DNA of 37,131 nucleotides, taken from assembly GCF_019733355.1 (NCBI RefSeq), contig NZ_JAIHLQ010000050.1:1-37131 (forward strand), given 5' to 3'. Every line of letters starts with the position of its first letter. Position 1 is the stretch's first letter. The stretch is from Pseudomonas baetica (GTDB lineage: Bacteria; Pseudomonadota; Gammaproteobacteria; Pseudomonadales; Pseudomonadaceae). The position numbers and the translations under genes are program-made. The notes under the pieces are model-generated. The model did not search any database and was not told the origin of the DNA. It was given only the letters and a program-made list of their open reading frames with translations. Below, piece after piece: positions 24,577 through 33,006 of this stretch.

Positions 24577-25593
24577 ATGCTGGCCTTACGCCCAGTCGCG
24601 CAGACTGATCTGCCCCAGCTACAACAATTGGCCCGCGACAGTTTGGTGGGCGTGACGTCCCTGCCGGACGACAGTGACCGTTTGCGTGAAAAAATCGCCG
24701 GCTCCTGCGCTTCGTTTGCTGCAGACGCCACCGCCCATGGCCCGGAGAACTACTTCTTCGTGCTGGAAGACCTCGACAGCCAACAACTGCTGGGTTGCTC
24801 CGAAATCCTCGCCACTGCCGGTTTCGACGAACCGTTCTACAGCCTGCGCAATCGCCATTTCACCAGCGCCTCGCGAGAACTGAACATCGAACACGGCGTG
24901 CCGGCGCTTTCGTTGTGCCACGACCTGAACGACCACACGCTGCTGCGCGGTTTCCACATCAACGCTGCGCTGGTGGGTACGCCGTTTTCCGAATTGCTCT
25001 CGCGGGCGCGCCTGCTGTTCATCGCCGCTCATACGCAACGGTTCGCCGAAGCAGTGATTACTGAAATCGTCGGCTACAGCGATGAAAACGGCCATTCGCC
25101 CTTCTGGGACGCGCTGGGCAAGCACTTCTTTGACCTGCCCTATACCGAAGCTGAGCGTCTGTGCGGATTGCAGAGCCGTACGTTCCTGGCTGAACTGATG
25201 CCGCAATACCCGATCTACGTGCCGATGCTGCCGCAGGCCGCACAAGACTGCATTGGCCGCATCCACCCGGACGGTCAGGAAGCCTTCGACATTCTTGAGC
25301 GTGAAGGCTTTGAAACCAACAGCTATATCGATCTGTTCGACGCCGGCCCGACCCTGTATGCGCGCGCAGCGAATATCCGCTCGATCGCCCGCAGCCAGAC
25401 GGTACACGTGCGGCAACAGTCGCAAATCGATGCGCGTGGCCGTTATCTGCTGAGCAACGATGCGCTGCACGGCTTTCGGTGCATCGTCGCCGAACTCGAT
25501 TACCAACCCGATCAACCGCTGTCTCTCACCCCTGCAATGTGTGCGGCGCTGAATGTGACCGATGGCAGCCTCATTCGGCTGATTGCCTTGTGA
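24577..25593 (+). CDS. Arginine/ornithine N-succinyltransferase alpha-like subunit
   Basis: A 338-residue protein matching the AruF (AstA-type) subunit in length and pattern. It starts MLALRPVAQTDLPQLQQLA, followed by SLVGVTSLPDD, VLEDLDSQQLLGCSEI, and the family segments HSPFWDALGKHFFDL, FLAELMPQYPIYVP and GFETNSYIDLFDAGPTL. AruFG transfers succinyl from succinyl-CoA to the alpha-amino group of arginine or ornithine, the first step of the AST pathway. Here no aruC, aruD, aruB or aruE is adjacent; instead it follows a GS/permease cluster. The ATG at 24577 follows AGGAG with 7-base spacing. It could be a second copy of the AST enzyme or a paralogue with a different amine substrate. Confidence 0.88.
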   Translation: MLALRPVAQTDLPQLQQLARDSLVGVTSLPDDSDRLREKIAGSCASFAADATAHGPENYFFVLEDLDSQQLLGCSEILATAGFDEPFYSLRNRHFTSASRELNIEHGVPALSLCHDLNDHTLLRGFHINAALVGTPFSELLSRARLLFIAAHTQRFAEAVITEIVGYSDENGHSPFWDALGKHFFDLPYTEAERLCGLQSRTFLAELMPQYPIYVPMLPQAAQDCIGRIHPDGQEAFDILEREGFETNSYIDLFDAGPTLYARAANIRSIARSQTVHVRQQSQIDARGRYLLSNDALHGFRCIVAELDYQPDQPLSLTPAMCAALNVTDGSLIRLIAL

Positions 25594-25654
25594 ACCGCGC
25601 CTGGTTCCGCACCCAACGACAGTGCCCGAGCAGGCGCGCAGAAGGAGTTACAGC

Positions 25655-26689
25655 ATGATTGTCCGCCCGGTTAAAGTCAGCGACCTGCCCGCCTTGATGG
25701 CGCTGGTACAACAGGCCGGCCCGGGGTTCACCACCCTGCCGGTCAACGAAGATCGCCTGGCCCACCGCGTGCGTTGGGCGCACCGTGCATTCGCCGAACA
25801 GGTGGAACGTGCCGATGCCGACTACCTGTTTGTGCTAGAAGACGATGACCAGCGCGTGGTCGGTGTCAGCGCAATGGCCGGAGCGGTCGGCCTGCGCGAG
25901 CCCTGGTACAACTATCGGGTCGGTTTGACGGTAAGTTCGGCGCCGGATCTGGGCATTCAACGGCAGATTCCCACGCTGTTCCTGAACAACGAACTGACCG
26001 GCCAATCGGAACTGTGCTCGCTGTTCCTGCGACATGATCAGCGCCATGGCAGTAACGGTCGGCTGTTGTCGCTGGGGCGCTTGCTGTTCGTCGCCGAATT
26101 TCCGCATCTGTTTGGCGAGAAGATGATCGCCGAACTGCGCGGCAGCGCCGATGAACTGGGCTGTTCACCGTTCTGGGACAGCCTGGGCCGGCATTTCTTC
26201 CAGATGGACTTCAGCCACGCCGATCACCTGTCGGGGCTGGGCAACAAATCGTTCATCGCCGAGCTGATGCCACGCCAGCCGTTGTACACCTGCCTGCTCA
26301 CTGAGCAGGCCCAGGCCGCTATCGGTCAGGCGCATCCCAATACCGAGCCGGCGCTGAAAATCCTTCAGGCCGAAGGTTTTGCGCACAAAGGCTATATCGA
26401 CATTTTCGATGGTGGCCCGGTGATCGAAGCACCGATCCGCAGCATCCGCACGGTGCGCGACAGCCTTGAGCTGACCCTGAGCCTTGGCAGCCCCGACGAA
26501 CAGGCGCCGCTGTGGCTGATCCACAACCGTCGCCTGGAAAACTGCCGCATCACCGTCGCCCGCGCCCGTTGCGTCGGCAGCAGCCTGGTGATCGACCGCC
26601 TCACGGCCAAACGCCTGCAACTGCAACCAGGCAACTCGGTACGGGCAGTGATGCTGCCAAACCGACAGCGGCATGCCGTGGCGGCTTGA
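25655..26689 (+). CDS. Arginine/ornithine N-succinyltransferase beta-like subunit
   Basis: A 344-residue protein homologous to AruG, the second subunit: MIVRPVKVSDLPALMAL, VGLREPWYNYRVGLTVS, LTGQSELCSLFL, CSPFWDSLGRHFFQMDF and GYIDIFDGGPVIEA are the matching stretches. It is a sequence relative of the gene before it, as expected for a heteromer that arose by duplication. The ATG at 25655 follows GGAG with 7-base spacing. There are 61 bases between the two genes, so they are surely co-transcribed. The 175-base gap downstream separates it from the decarboxylase gene. Substrate choice cannot be told from sequence alone. Confidence 0.88.
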   Translation: MIVRPVKVSDLPALMALVQQAGPGFTTLPVNEDRLAHRVRWAHRAFAEQVERADADYLFVLEDDDQRVVGVSAMAGAVGLREPWYNYRVGLTVSSAPDLGIQRQIPTLFLNNELTGQSELCSLFLRHDQRHGSNGRLLSLGRLLFVAEFPHLFGEKMIAELRGSADELGCSPFWDSLGRHFFQMDFSHADHLSGLGNKSFIAELMPRQPLYTCLLTEQAQAAIGQAHPNTEPALKILQAEGFAHKGYIDIFDGGPVIEAPIRSIRTVRDSLELTLSLGSPDEQAPLWLIHNRRLENCRITVARARCVGSSLVIDRLTAKRLQLQPGNSVRAVMLPNRQRHAVAA

Positions 26690-26864
26690 ACCGGTCATGG
26701 AAATCTCCTGCCAAAGATGAATCCTTTCAGCCAAAGGCGCATGTTTAACCCCAGCCTCGCAAATTCGTCATGATCCTTGACCCATTCGCGTGATAGCCTT
26801 TTCATCCTTCGGCGTTGACACCTTTGTTCAAGCCTTTCCATTCCTTTGTATTGGTGGAACTCGT

Positions 26865-27734
26865 ATGACCAGGCTTTCTCATCAAGATTTGCGCCGTAAT
26901 TTCCGTCAGTTGCTGGCATCAGACACCTGCTACCACACGGCTTCGGTGTTCGACCCGATGTCGGCCCGCATCGCCGCTGACCTGGGTTTTGAAGTGGGGA
27001 TTCTCGGTGGTTCAGTGGCCTCGTTGCAGGTGCTCGGCGCCCCGGACTTTGCCCTGATCACCCTCAGCGAGTTTGCCGAACAGGCCACCCGCATTGGCCG
27101 CGTCGCCCAATTGCCGGTCATCGCCGACGCCGACCACGGCTACGGCAACGCCCTCAACGTGATGCGCACCATCGTCGAATTGGAACGCGCCGGCGTCGCC
27201 GCCCTGACCATCGAAGACACCTTGCTGCCCGCGCAATTCGGGCGCAAATCCACCGACCTGATCACGGTCGCCGAAGGCGTCGGCAAGATCCGCGCCGCAC
27301 TCGAAGCCCGGGTCGATTCGGAAATGGCCATCATCGCCCGCACCAACGCCGGCATCCTGCCGAACCAGGAAATCATCAGCCGCACCCGTCAGTATCAGGC
27401 CGCAGGCGCCGATGGCATCTGCATGGTCGGGGTGCAGGATTTCGATCAGTTGGAACAAATCGCCGAGCACCTGACCGTGCCGCTGATGCTGGTCACCTAC
27501 GGCAACCCGGCGCTGCGTGACGACAAGCGTCTGGCCGAACTGGGCGTGCGTGTGACCATCGATGGCCATGGCGCTTACTTCGCGGCCATCAAGGCCACCT
27601 ACGACAGCCTGCGCGAACAGCGGCAGATCTTTACCCAGGCTTCGGACTTGAGCGCGACCGAACTGACGCACACCTATACCCAGCCGGAGGAATACATTCT
27701 CTGGGCGAAGGAATACATGAGCGTCAAGGAGTAA
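26865..27734 (+). CDS. Oxaloacetate decarboxylase, PEP mutase/isocitrate lyase superfamily (PA4872-like)
   Basis: The length (289 residues) equals that of P. aeruginosa PA4872, a structurally characterised oxaloacetate decarboxylase, and the text matches closely: SCYHTAS-type start (SDTCYHTASVFDPMSARIAAD), GILGGSVASLQVL, PVIADADHGYGNALNVMRT, ALTIEDTLLPAQFGRKSTD and VTYGNPALRDDKRLAELG. The D-A-D-H and E-D pairs are the magnesium/substrate ligands of this superfamily. The enzyme converts oxaloacetate to pyruvate and CO2. The ATG at 26865 follows GGTGG with 7-8-base spacing. A TTGACA at 26815-26820 suggests its own promoter, though the -10 is weak. It may not belong to the preceding operon. Confidence 0.9.
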   Translation: MTRLSHQDLRRNFRQLLASDTCYHTASVFDPMSARIAADLGFEVGILGGSVASLQVLGAPDFALITLSEFAEQATRIGRVAQLPVIADADHGYGNALNVMRTIVELERAGVAALTIEDTLLPAQFGRKSTDLITVAEGVGKIRAALEARVDSEMAIIARTNAGILPNQEIISRTRQYQAAGADGICMVGVQDFDQLEQIAEHLTVPLMLVTYGNPALRDDKRLAELGVRVTIDGHGAYFAAIKATYDSLREQRQIFTQASDLSATELTHTYTQPEEYILWAKEYMSVKE

Positions 27735-27842
27735 CGCGGTGGCCGGACTGACGTCAGCCGCTAAACCGGCGTCTTGTACGCCACCTCCCGCTGCATCGCC
27801 CGCGTCAGAATTCACTCGATCGCGGATGCGACACAGAGGCAG

Positions 27843-28916
27843 TCAGACCGAGTCGAGCAACGGGTGCTTGGGCAGGTTGTCGCAGTTGCAGATCACCCGA
27901 TTCCGCCCGCCTGCCTTGGCCTCGTACAACGCCTGATCGGCATCATTGAGCCAGCGCGTCGCATCGGCATGGGCCGGTTCGTACGCCGCCAGGCCAATAC
28001 TCAAACTGACCTTCAACGCCGGATTCTGCTCGTAACCCAGCGTCGCGAAGCGCTCACGCAACGCTTCCATGGCCTGGGCGGCGTTGAACAGTGGCAACTC
28101 CGGGAGGATCACGCAGAATTCATCGCCCCCGTAACGCCCTGCAATGTCGGTCACGCGCAGGTTTTGCTTGAGCATTTTGCTCAACTGGCGCAGCACGATG
28201 TCGCCGGCCACATGGCCGTAGGTGTCGTTGATCGCCTTGAAATGGTCAATGTCGATCAGCGCGATCGCCGCGCCCTGCTGCTGCCGTTTGCAGCGCTGAA
28301 AGGCGATCTCCAGTTGATCCTTCCACGCGCCGTGATTGAGCAATCCGGTGAGGCTGTCGGTGCGGCTCAGGGCCAGCAATTCACGTTTATGCAGGCCCAG
28401 CGTGTAGGCCTGACGAAAGCAGATCAAGCCCAGCGCCAACGGATACAGCATCAGCAACGGCAGGCAGGCATACAGTTGCAACGGCGAGGTCTGAGGCATG
28501 AACGCCGGGGCAAACACCACCAGACCGACACACACACCGAGAATCTGCGCCGCAGTGCCGGCCAGCAAAAAACGCACACCGCCGATGGCGACGTTGTTCA
28601 TCGCCATCATCGAAATGGTCGTGGCACTGGGCAGTGGATTGAACTGCATGGCGGCAACCCAAAAACCGCCGAGAAACGCGTCGATCAACAGGTTTCGGTG
28701 TTCGGCGTGGTAAGGCACTTTAGCCCGGCGCGCCCACTGGAAAGCCAGGTGCGGCCAAATCAGGCCATTGATCAACATCAGCCCCCACACCCACAACGCA
28801 GGATCGAGCGGGTACATCGCCGTGCTCACGCACAACAACCCCAGCACCAGACCGAGGGTTCGCGACGTATAAAGCCTCCTGGCCAATGAAAGTCCCTTTC
28901 CCCCGGTGTTTCTCAT
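27843..28916 (-). CDS. Diguanylate cyclase with MASE2 membrane sensor
   Basis: Makes cyclic di-GMP from two GTP. The 357-residue protein has an N-terminal MASE2 domain (about 1-175: several membrane helices, with PYHAEHRNLLIDAFLGG and FNPLPSATTISMMAMNN) and a C-terminal GGDEF domain with an intact catalytic GGDEF at 263-267 and an inhibitory I-site RxxD at 254-257, five residues upstream. No EAL or HD-GYP part is present, so it is a synthase only. The architecture is that of AdrA/DgcC-type cyclases. The ATG at 28916 follows GAGG with 5-base spacing. It is divergent from the BVMO operon. The signal sensed by MASE2 domains is not known. Confidence 0.92.
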   Translation of the reverse strand: MRNTGGKGLSLARRLYTSRTLGLVLGLLCVSTAMYPLDPALWVWGLMLINGLIWPHLAFQWARRAKVPYHAEHRNLLIDAFLGGFWVAAMQFNPLPSATTISMMAMNNVAIGGVRFLLAGTAAQILGVCVGLVVFAPAFMPQTSPLQLYACLPLLMLYPLALGLICFRQAYTLGLHKRELLALSRTDSLTGLLNHGAWKDQLEIAFQRCKRQQQGAAIALIDIDHFKAINDTYGHVAGDIVLRQLSKMLKQNLRVTDIAGRYGGDEFCVILPELPLFNAAQAMEALRERFATLGYEQNPALKVSLSIGLAAYEPAHADATRWLNDADQALYEAKAGGRNRVICNCDNLPKHPLLDSV

Positions 28917-29021
28917 AAGGGCCTCGTCCGTTTAAAAGAACCTTGGCGCACCGTCAGACAGATGTGTCTGGAGTCTATCAGGGCAACGTTAAATAGCTAT
29001 CGCCGGCCAGCGGGCTCGGCC

Positions 29022-29046
29022 CTGCACACAAACCCGCTCCCACAAA
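29022..29046. repeat. Degenerate REP half
   Basis: The minus strand reads TTTGTGGGAGCGGGTTTGTG, retaining the REP head but with a diverged second half. It is a single copy in the divergent gap between the cyclase and BVMO genes. Confidence 0.5.
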
Positions 29047-29107
29047 GCAAATATTTGGCTATACATGAAAGGAGGAAAACGGAAAAACAACTATAAGAAG
29101 GAGGCCC

Positions 29108-30562
29108 ATGCAGACCTACCAAGTGTTGATCATCGGCAGCGGTTTTGGTGGCCAGTGCGCGGCGGTCAATCTGCTCAAGGCCGGGATCGACGATTTTCGC
29201 CTGCTGGAACGGCGCGACTTCTTCGGCGGCACCTGGTGCCAGAACACCTACCCTGGCGCGGCGGTGGACGTGCCGTCGCCGCTGTATTCACTGTCGTTCG
29301 CACCGTACCGCTGGTCGCAGATGTTCGCAGAACAGCAGGAGTTGCACCGCTACACCGAGCATGTGATCGACGAGTTCGGCCTGCGCGAACGGGTGGAACT
29401 GCAAGCCAATGTCGAACGCATCGAATGGGACGACACTGAAAAGCACTGGGCGGTCCACACCGGCACCAAGGGCACGTTCTACGCGCGGTTCCTGATCAAT
29501 GCCACTGGGCCATTGAGCCAACCGGTGATCCCGCACTTCCCCGGGCAGGAGCGCTTTCAAGGCAAGACGTTTCATACAAACCATTGGGATCACAGCTACG
29601 ACTATCGCGGTAAACGCGTGGCCATCGTCGGCAGCGGTGCCAGCGCGGCGCAGGTGATTCCGGCCATTGCGGCGCACGTCGAGCAACTGCATGTGTTCCA
29701 GCGCACGCCGCACTGGGTGTTGCCTCGCGCTGATCGCGTCTTCGGGCCGGTTCAGCGTTGGCTACTGGGTTTGAAACCGGCCTACATGCTCCTGCGCTGG
29801 CTGATCTACTGGCAGTTCGAAACCCGGGTCATCGCCTTCAAATACTCGAAACCGGCGATTCACCTGGTGCAAAAGCAAGCGCTGCGCTTTCTAAAACGCC
29901 AAGTGCCGGACCCAGCGCTGCAAGAAAAACTCACTCCCGACTTCACCATCGGCTGCAAGCGGGTACTGGTTTCGAGCACCTACTACCCGGCACTGACCCG
30001 ACCCAACGTCACGCTGCACACCCGTGAGCAAGGTATCGCCTCCATCAATGAAACCGGGATCAACACTCAGGACGGTCAGCACCTTGATGTCGACCTGATT
30101 GTCTGGTCGACCGGTTACGACGCCACCGATGGCGTTATTTCCTACCCGGTCAGCGGAAAAAACGCCGTGCAACTCAGCGATGTCTGGGCCGAGTATCCCC
30201 GCGCCTACCTCGGCACCTGCCTGCCGGACTTCCCCAATCTGTTTATCGTCACCGGCCCCAACACGGGCATCGGTCACACTTCGGCGCTGTTTATTATCGA
30301 GTCGCAGATGAACTACATCCTCGACTGCATCCGCACCGTGCAAGCCAATGGTTTGCGCAGCATCGAAGTGCGCCCCGAAGCGGAACGTACCTACACTGAG
30401 ATGATCCACCGGGAGATGGAGCGCACGGTCTGGAAGTCCGGCGGCTGCCACAGTTGGTATCAAAGCAAGAGCGGTCATGTGATCGCGATGTTTCCCGGCT
30501 TCAGTTTCAGCTATTACCGGTTGACCCGGACGCTGAAACCAGCCGATCACATTCTGTCCTGA
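29108..30562 (+). CDS. Flavin-containing Baeyer-Villiger monooxygenase
   Basis: A 484-residue FAD/NADPH monooxygenase that inserts one oxygen beside a ketone carbonyl to give an ester or lactone. Two Rossmann motifs are visible: GSGFGGQ near residue 11 for FAD and GSGASA (about 178) for NADPH. Between them lies the type I BVMO fingerprint FxGxxxHxxxW as FQGKTFHTNHW at 150-160. GGTWCQNTYPGAAVD and WSTGYDATDG are further family stretches. A strong AAGGAGG lies 3 bases before the ATG. The alpha/beta hydrolase gene follows after 21 bases, a common arrangement in which the ester product is cut at once. The ketone substrate is not predictable from sequence. Confidence 0.92.
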   Translation: MQTYQVLIIGSGFGGQCAAVNLLKAGIDDFRLLERRDFFGGTWCQNTYPGAAVDVPSPLYSLSFAPYRWSQMFAEQQELHRYTEHVIDEFGLRERVELQANVERIEWDDTEKHWAVHTGTKGTFYARFLINATGPLSQPVIPHFPGQERFQGKTFHTNHWDHSYDYRGKRVAIVGSGASAAQVIPAIAAHVEQLHVFQRTPHWVLPRADRVFGPVQRWLLGLKPAYMLLRWLIYWQFETRVIAFKYSKPAIHLVQKQALRFLKRQVPDPALQEKLTPDFTIGCKRVLVSSTYYPALTRPNVTLHTREQGIASINETGINTQDGQHLDVDLIVWSTGYDATDGVISYPVSGKNAVQLSDVWAEYPRAYLGTCLPDFPNLFIVTGPNTGIGHTSALFIIESQMNYILDCIRTVQANGLRSIEVRPEAERTYTEMIHREMERTVWKSGGCHSWYQSKSGHVIAMFPGFSFSYYRLTRTLKPADHILS

Positions 30563-30583
30563 ACACGTAAAAGGAAGACGTCG

Positions 30584-31510
30584 ATGCTTTTGCTGTTTGT
30601 CGCCCTCGCGGTTTTCGTGGCCTGGAGCTGGTTGAGTTATCCGGCGGTCGGTCATTGGCTGTATGACTTGAACATGGCCATCGAGGCCAAGTGGTACAAG
30701 CTGCACAAGATTGAAGTGCCGATTGCCGAGATGACGGTGTCGACCTGGCAGGGCGGGCCGTATGAGGCCGCCAGCGCGATCCTGATGCTGCACGGCTACA
30801 GTGGCGACAAGAACCTGTGGCTGCGCTTCTCACGGCATTTTGTGCGTCAGTATCGGGTGATCATTCCGGACCTGGCCGGCCACGGTGAAACCGGCTTCAA
30901 GGCAGGTGGCGGTTACGACATTGCGCTGCAGGCCAAACGCATGATCCAGTTGCTCGACGTCTGCGGCGTGGAGAAGGTCCATGTGATCGGCAATTCAATG
31001 GGTGGCTACATTGCTGCGTGGCTGGCGGCGACGTATCCGGATCGCATTGCCTCGGTGGCGCTGATCGACCCGGCCGGTGTGACGGCACCGGAGGCCAGCG
31101 ACATGGAGCGTCATCTGGCCCGAGGGCATAACCCGTTTTTGATCAACTCCCGGGAAGAATTCCGCCAGTTTTATGCCATGACCATGGCTTCGCCGCCGTG
31201 GGTGCCGAACCTGGTGCTGGATGCCATCGCCCAGCGCTACGAGCAGCAACGCGATGAACTGGAAGAGATCTTCCGCGACTTCCGCGCCAGCCCGCCGATG
31301 GAGCCGAAACTGGCCGACATCAAATGTCCCGCCCTGCTGCTGTGGGGGCGCAAGGATCGCTTGATCGACGTCAGCAGCGTGCCGGTCTGGAGCAAGGGCA
31401 TCGCCAATTTGCGGGTGGACGTGTGGGATAACGTGGGGCACATGCCGATGGTCGAGCAGCCGGGGAATACTGCACGGTTGTACCGGGAGTTCTTGGGAAA
31501 TCAGCGATGA
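30584..31510 (+). CDS. Alpha/beta hydrolase (esterase/lipase type), N-terminal membrane anchor
   Basis: A 308-residue hydrolase with an N-terminal hydrophobic helix (LLLFVALAVFVAWSWL) that probably anchors it to the membrane. The catalytic triad is readable: S138 in GNSMGG, D258 in GRKDRLID and H286 in NVGHMP; the oxyanion region is MLHGYSGDKNLW. GGAAG lies before the ATG at 30584. It follows the BVMO gene by 21 bases, and its stop codon overlaps the glcD start (ATGA), so it is translationally coupled to both sides. Hydrolysis of the BVMO-made ester is the natural inference. Similar BVMO-esterase pairs are known in P. fluorescens strains. Confidence 0.9.
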   Translation: MLLLFVALAVFVAWSWLSYPAVGHWLYDLNMAIEAKWYKLHKIEVPIAEMTVSTWQGGPYEAASAILMLHGYSGDKNLWLRFSRHFVRQYRVIIPDLAGHGETGFKAGGGYDIALQAKRMIQLLDVCGVEKVHVIGNSMGGYIAAWLAATYPDRIASVALIDPAGVTAPEASDMERHLARGHNPFLINSREEFRQFYAMTMASPPWVPNLVLDAIAQRYEQQRDELEEIFRDFRASPPMEPKLADIKCPALLLWGRKDRLIDVSSVPVWSKGIANLRVDVWDNVGHMPMVEQPGNTARLYREFLGNQR

Positions 31511-33006
31511 ACATCCTCTACGACGAGCGCCTCGACGGCCCGTTGCCTGAGGTGAACAAAGCTCAATTGCTCAAGGCCTTGCAGCAAGCTATCCCGGATC
31601 TCGACGTTCTGTGGCGCGATGAAGAGCTCAAGCCTTACGAATGCGATGGTTTGTCGGCTTACCGCACCACGCCCATGCTGGTTGCCCTGCCCCATCGTCT
31701 TGATCAGGTGCAGGCGCTGCTCAAACTCTGCCATCAACAAAACGTCCCCGTGGTTGCCCGTGGCGCTGGCACCGGTTTGTCCGGCGGGGCCTTGCCACTG
31801 GCAAAAGGGCTGTTGCTGGTGATGGCGCGCTTCAACAACATCCTGCACATCGACCCGGCCGCGCGCACCGCACGAGTCCAACCGGGCGTGCGCAATCTGG
31901 CGATCTCCCAGGCTGGCGCACCGTTCGGGTTGTATTACGCGCCGGACCCATCGTCGCAAATCGCCTGCTCGATTGGCGGCAATGTTGCCGAAAACGCCGG
32001 GGGCGTGCACTGCCTCAAGTACGGTTTGACCTTACACAACGTGCTGAAAATCGAAGTCCTGACCATCGAGGGCGAACGCCTGACCCTGGGCTCTGACGCC
32101 CTCGATGCAGCGGGTTTCGACCTGCTCGCGCTGTTCACCGGCTCCGAAGGTTTGCTGGGGATCATCACCGAAGTCACGGTCAAACTGCTGCCAAAACCTC
32201 AAGTGGCGAAAGTGCTGCTGGCCAGTTTCGATTCCGTGGAAAAGGCTGGCCGGGCGGTGGCCGACATCATCGCGGCGGGGATCATTCCCGGCGGTCTGGA
32301 GATGATGGACAACCTCGCCATCCGTGCCGCCGAAGACTTCATCCACGCCGGTTACCCGGTCGACGCCGAGGCCATTCTGTTGTGTGAACTCGACGGCGTC
32401 GAAGCCGATGTCCACGACGATTGCCTGCGCGTGCGTGAGGTCATGAGCCAGGCCGGCGCCACCGAAGTGCGCCTGGCACGCGACGAAGCCGAGCGCGTGC
32501 GCTTCTGGGCCGGACGCAAGAACGCGTTCCCGGCCATTGGCCGATTGTCGCCGGATTATTACTGCATGGACGGCACCATCCCGCGCCGCGAACTGCCCGG
32601 TGTGCTGCAAGGCATCGCCCGCCTCGGCGCCGAATATGGTTTGCGTGTGGCCAACGTGTTCCATGCCGGCGACGGCAACATGCACCCGCTGATCCTGTTC
32701 GACGCCAATCAGCCCGGCGAGCTGCACCGCGCCGAGGCCTTGGGCGGCAAGATCCTCGAATTGTGCGTGCAGGTGGGCGGCAGCATCACCGGCGAACACG
32801 GGGTCGGCCGCGAGAAGATCAATCAGATGTGCGCGCAGTTCAACAGTGCTGAACTGAGCCTGTTCCACGCCGTAAAAGCCGCGTTCGACCCGCAAGGCTT
32901 GCTCAACCCCGGCAAAAACATTCCGACCCTGCACCGCTGCGCCGAATTCGGCGCCATGCACATTCATGCCGGGCAACTGCCATTCCCAGAGCTGGAGCGT
33001 TTCTGA
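31507..33006 (+). CDS. glcD: Glycolate oxidase subunit GlcD (FAD-linked)
   Basis: The catalytic FAD subunit of the membrane-linked glycolate oxidase complex, which converts glycolate to glyoxylate. The 499-residue protein has a PCMH-type FAD domain (VVARGAGTGLSGGALPL, YYAPDPSSQIACSIGGNVAENAGG cut at its ends, LFTGSEGLLGIITEVTV) and a C-terminal oxidase domain with NVFHAGDGNMHPL and GSITGEHGVGREK, which supply metal and substrate histidines. Its length is normal for GlcD. Unusually, its ATG overlaps the stop of the alpha/beta hydrolase gene, placing glc genes inside the BVMO operon. The stop shares one base with the glcE start. The family also includes D-2-hydroxyglutarate and D-lactate dehydrogenases, but the glcDEF order supports glycolate. 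Confidence 0.93.
   Translation: MNILYDERLDGPLPEVNKAQLLKALQQAIPDLDVLWRDEELKPYECDGLSAYRTTPMLVALPHRLDQVQALLKLCHQQNVPVVARGAGTGLSGGALPLAKGLLLVMARFNNILHIDPAARTARVQPGVRNLAISQAGAPFGLYYAPDPSSQIACSIGGNVAENAGGVHCLKYGLTLHNVLKIEVLTIEGERLTLGSDALDAAGFDLLALFTGSEGLLGIITEVTVKLLPKPQVAKVLLASFDSVEKAGRAVADIIAAGIIPGGLEMMDNLAIRAAEDFIHAGYPVDAEAILLCELDGVEADVHDDCLRVREVMSQAGATEVRLARDEAERVRFWAGRKNAFPAIGRLSPDYYCMDGTIPRRELPGVLQGIARLGAEYGLRVANVFHAGDGNMHPLILFDANQPGELHRAEALGGKILELCVQVGGSITGEHGVGREKINQMCAQFNSAELSLFHAVKAAFDPQGLLNPGKNIPTLHRCAEFGAMHIHAGQLPFPELERF

Noticed and set aside
26695..26919. Small minus-strand gene ahead of the oxaloacetate decarboxylase
   Set aside because: It overlaps the decarboxylase start, has no ribosome site, and reads as antisense sequence.
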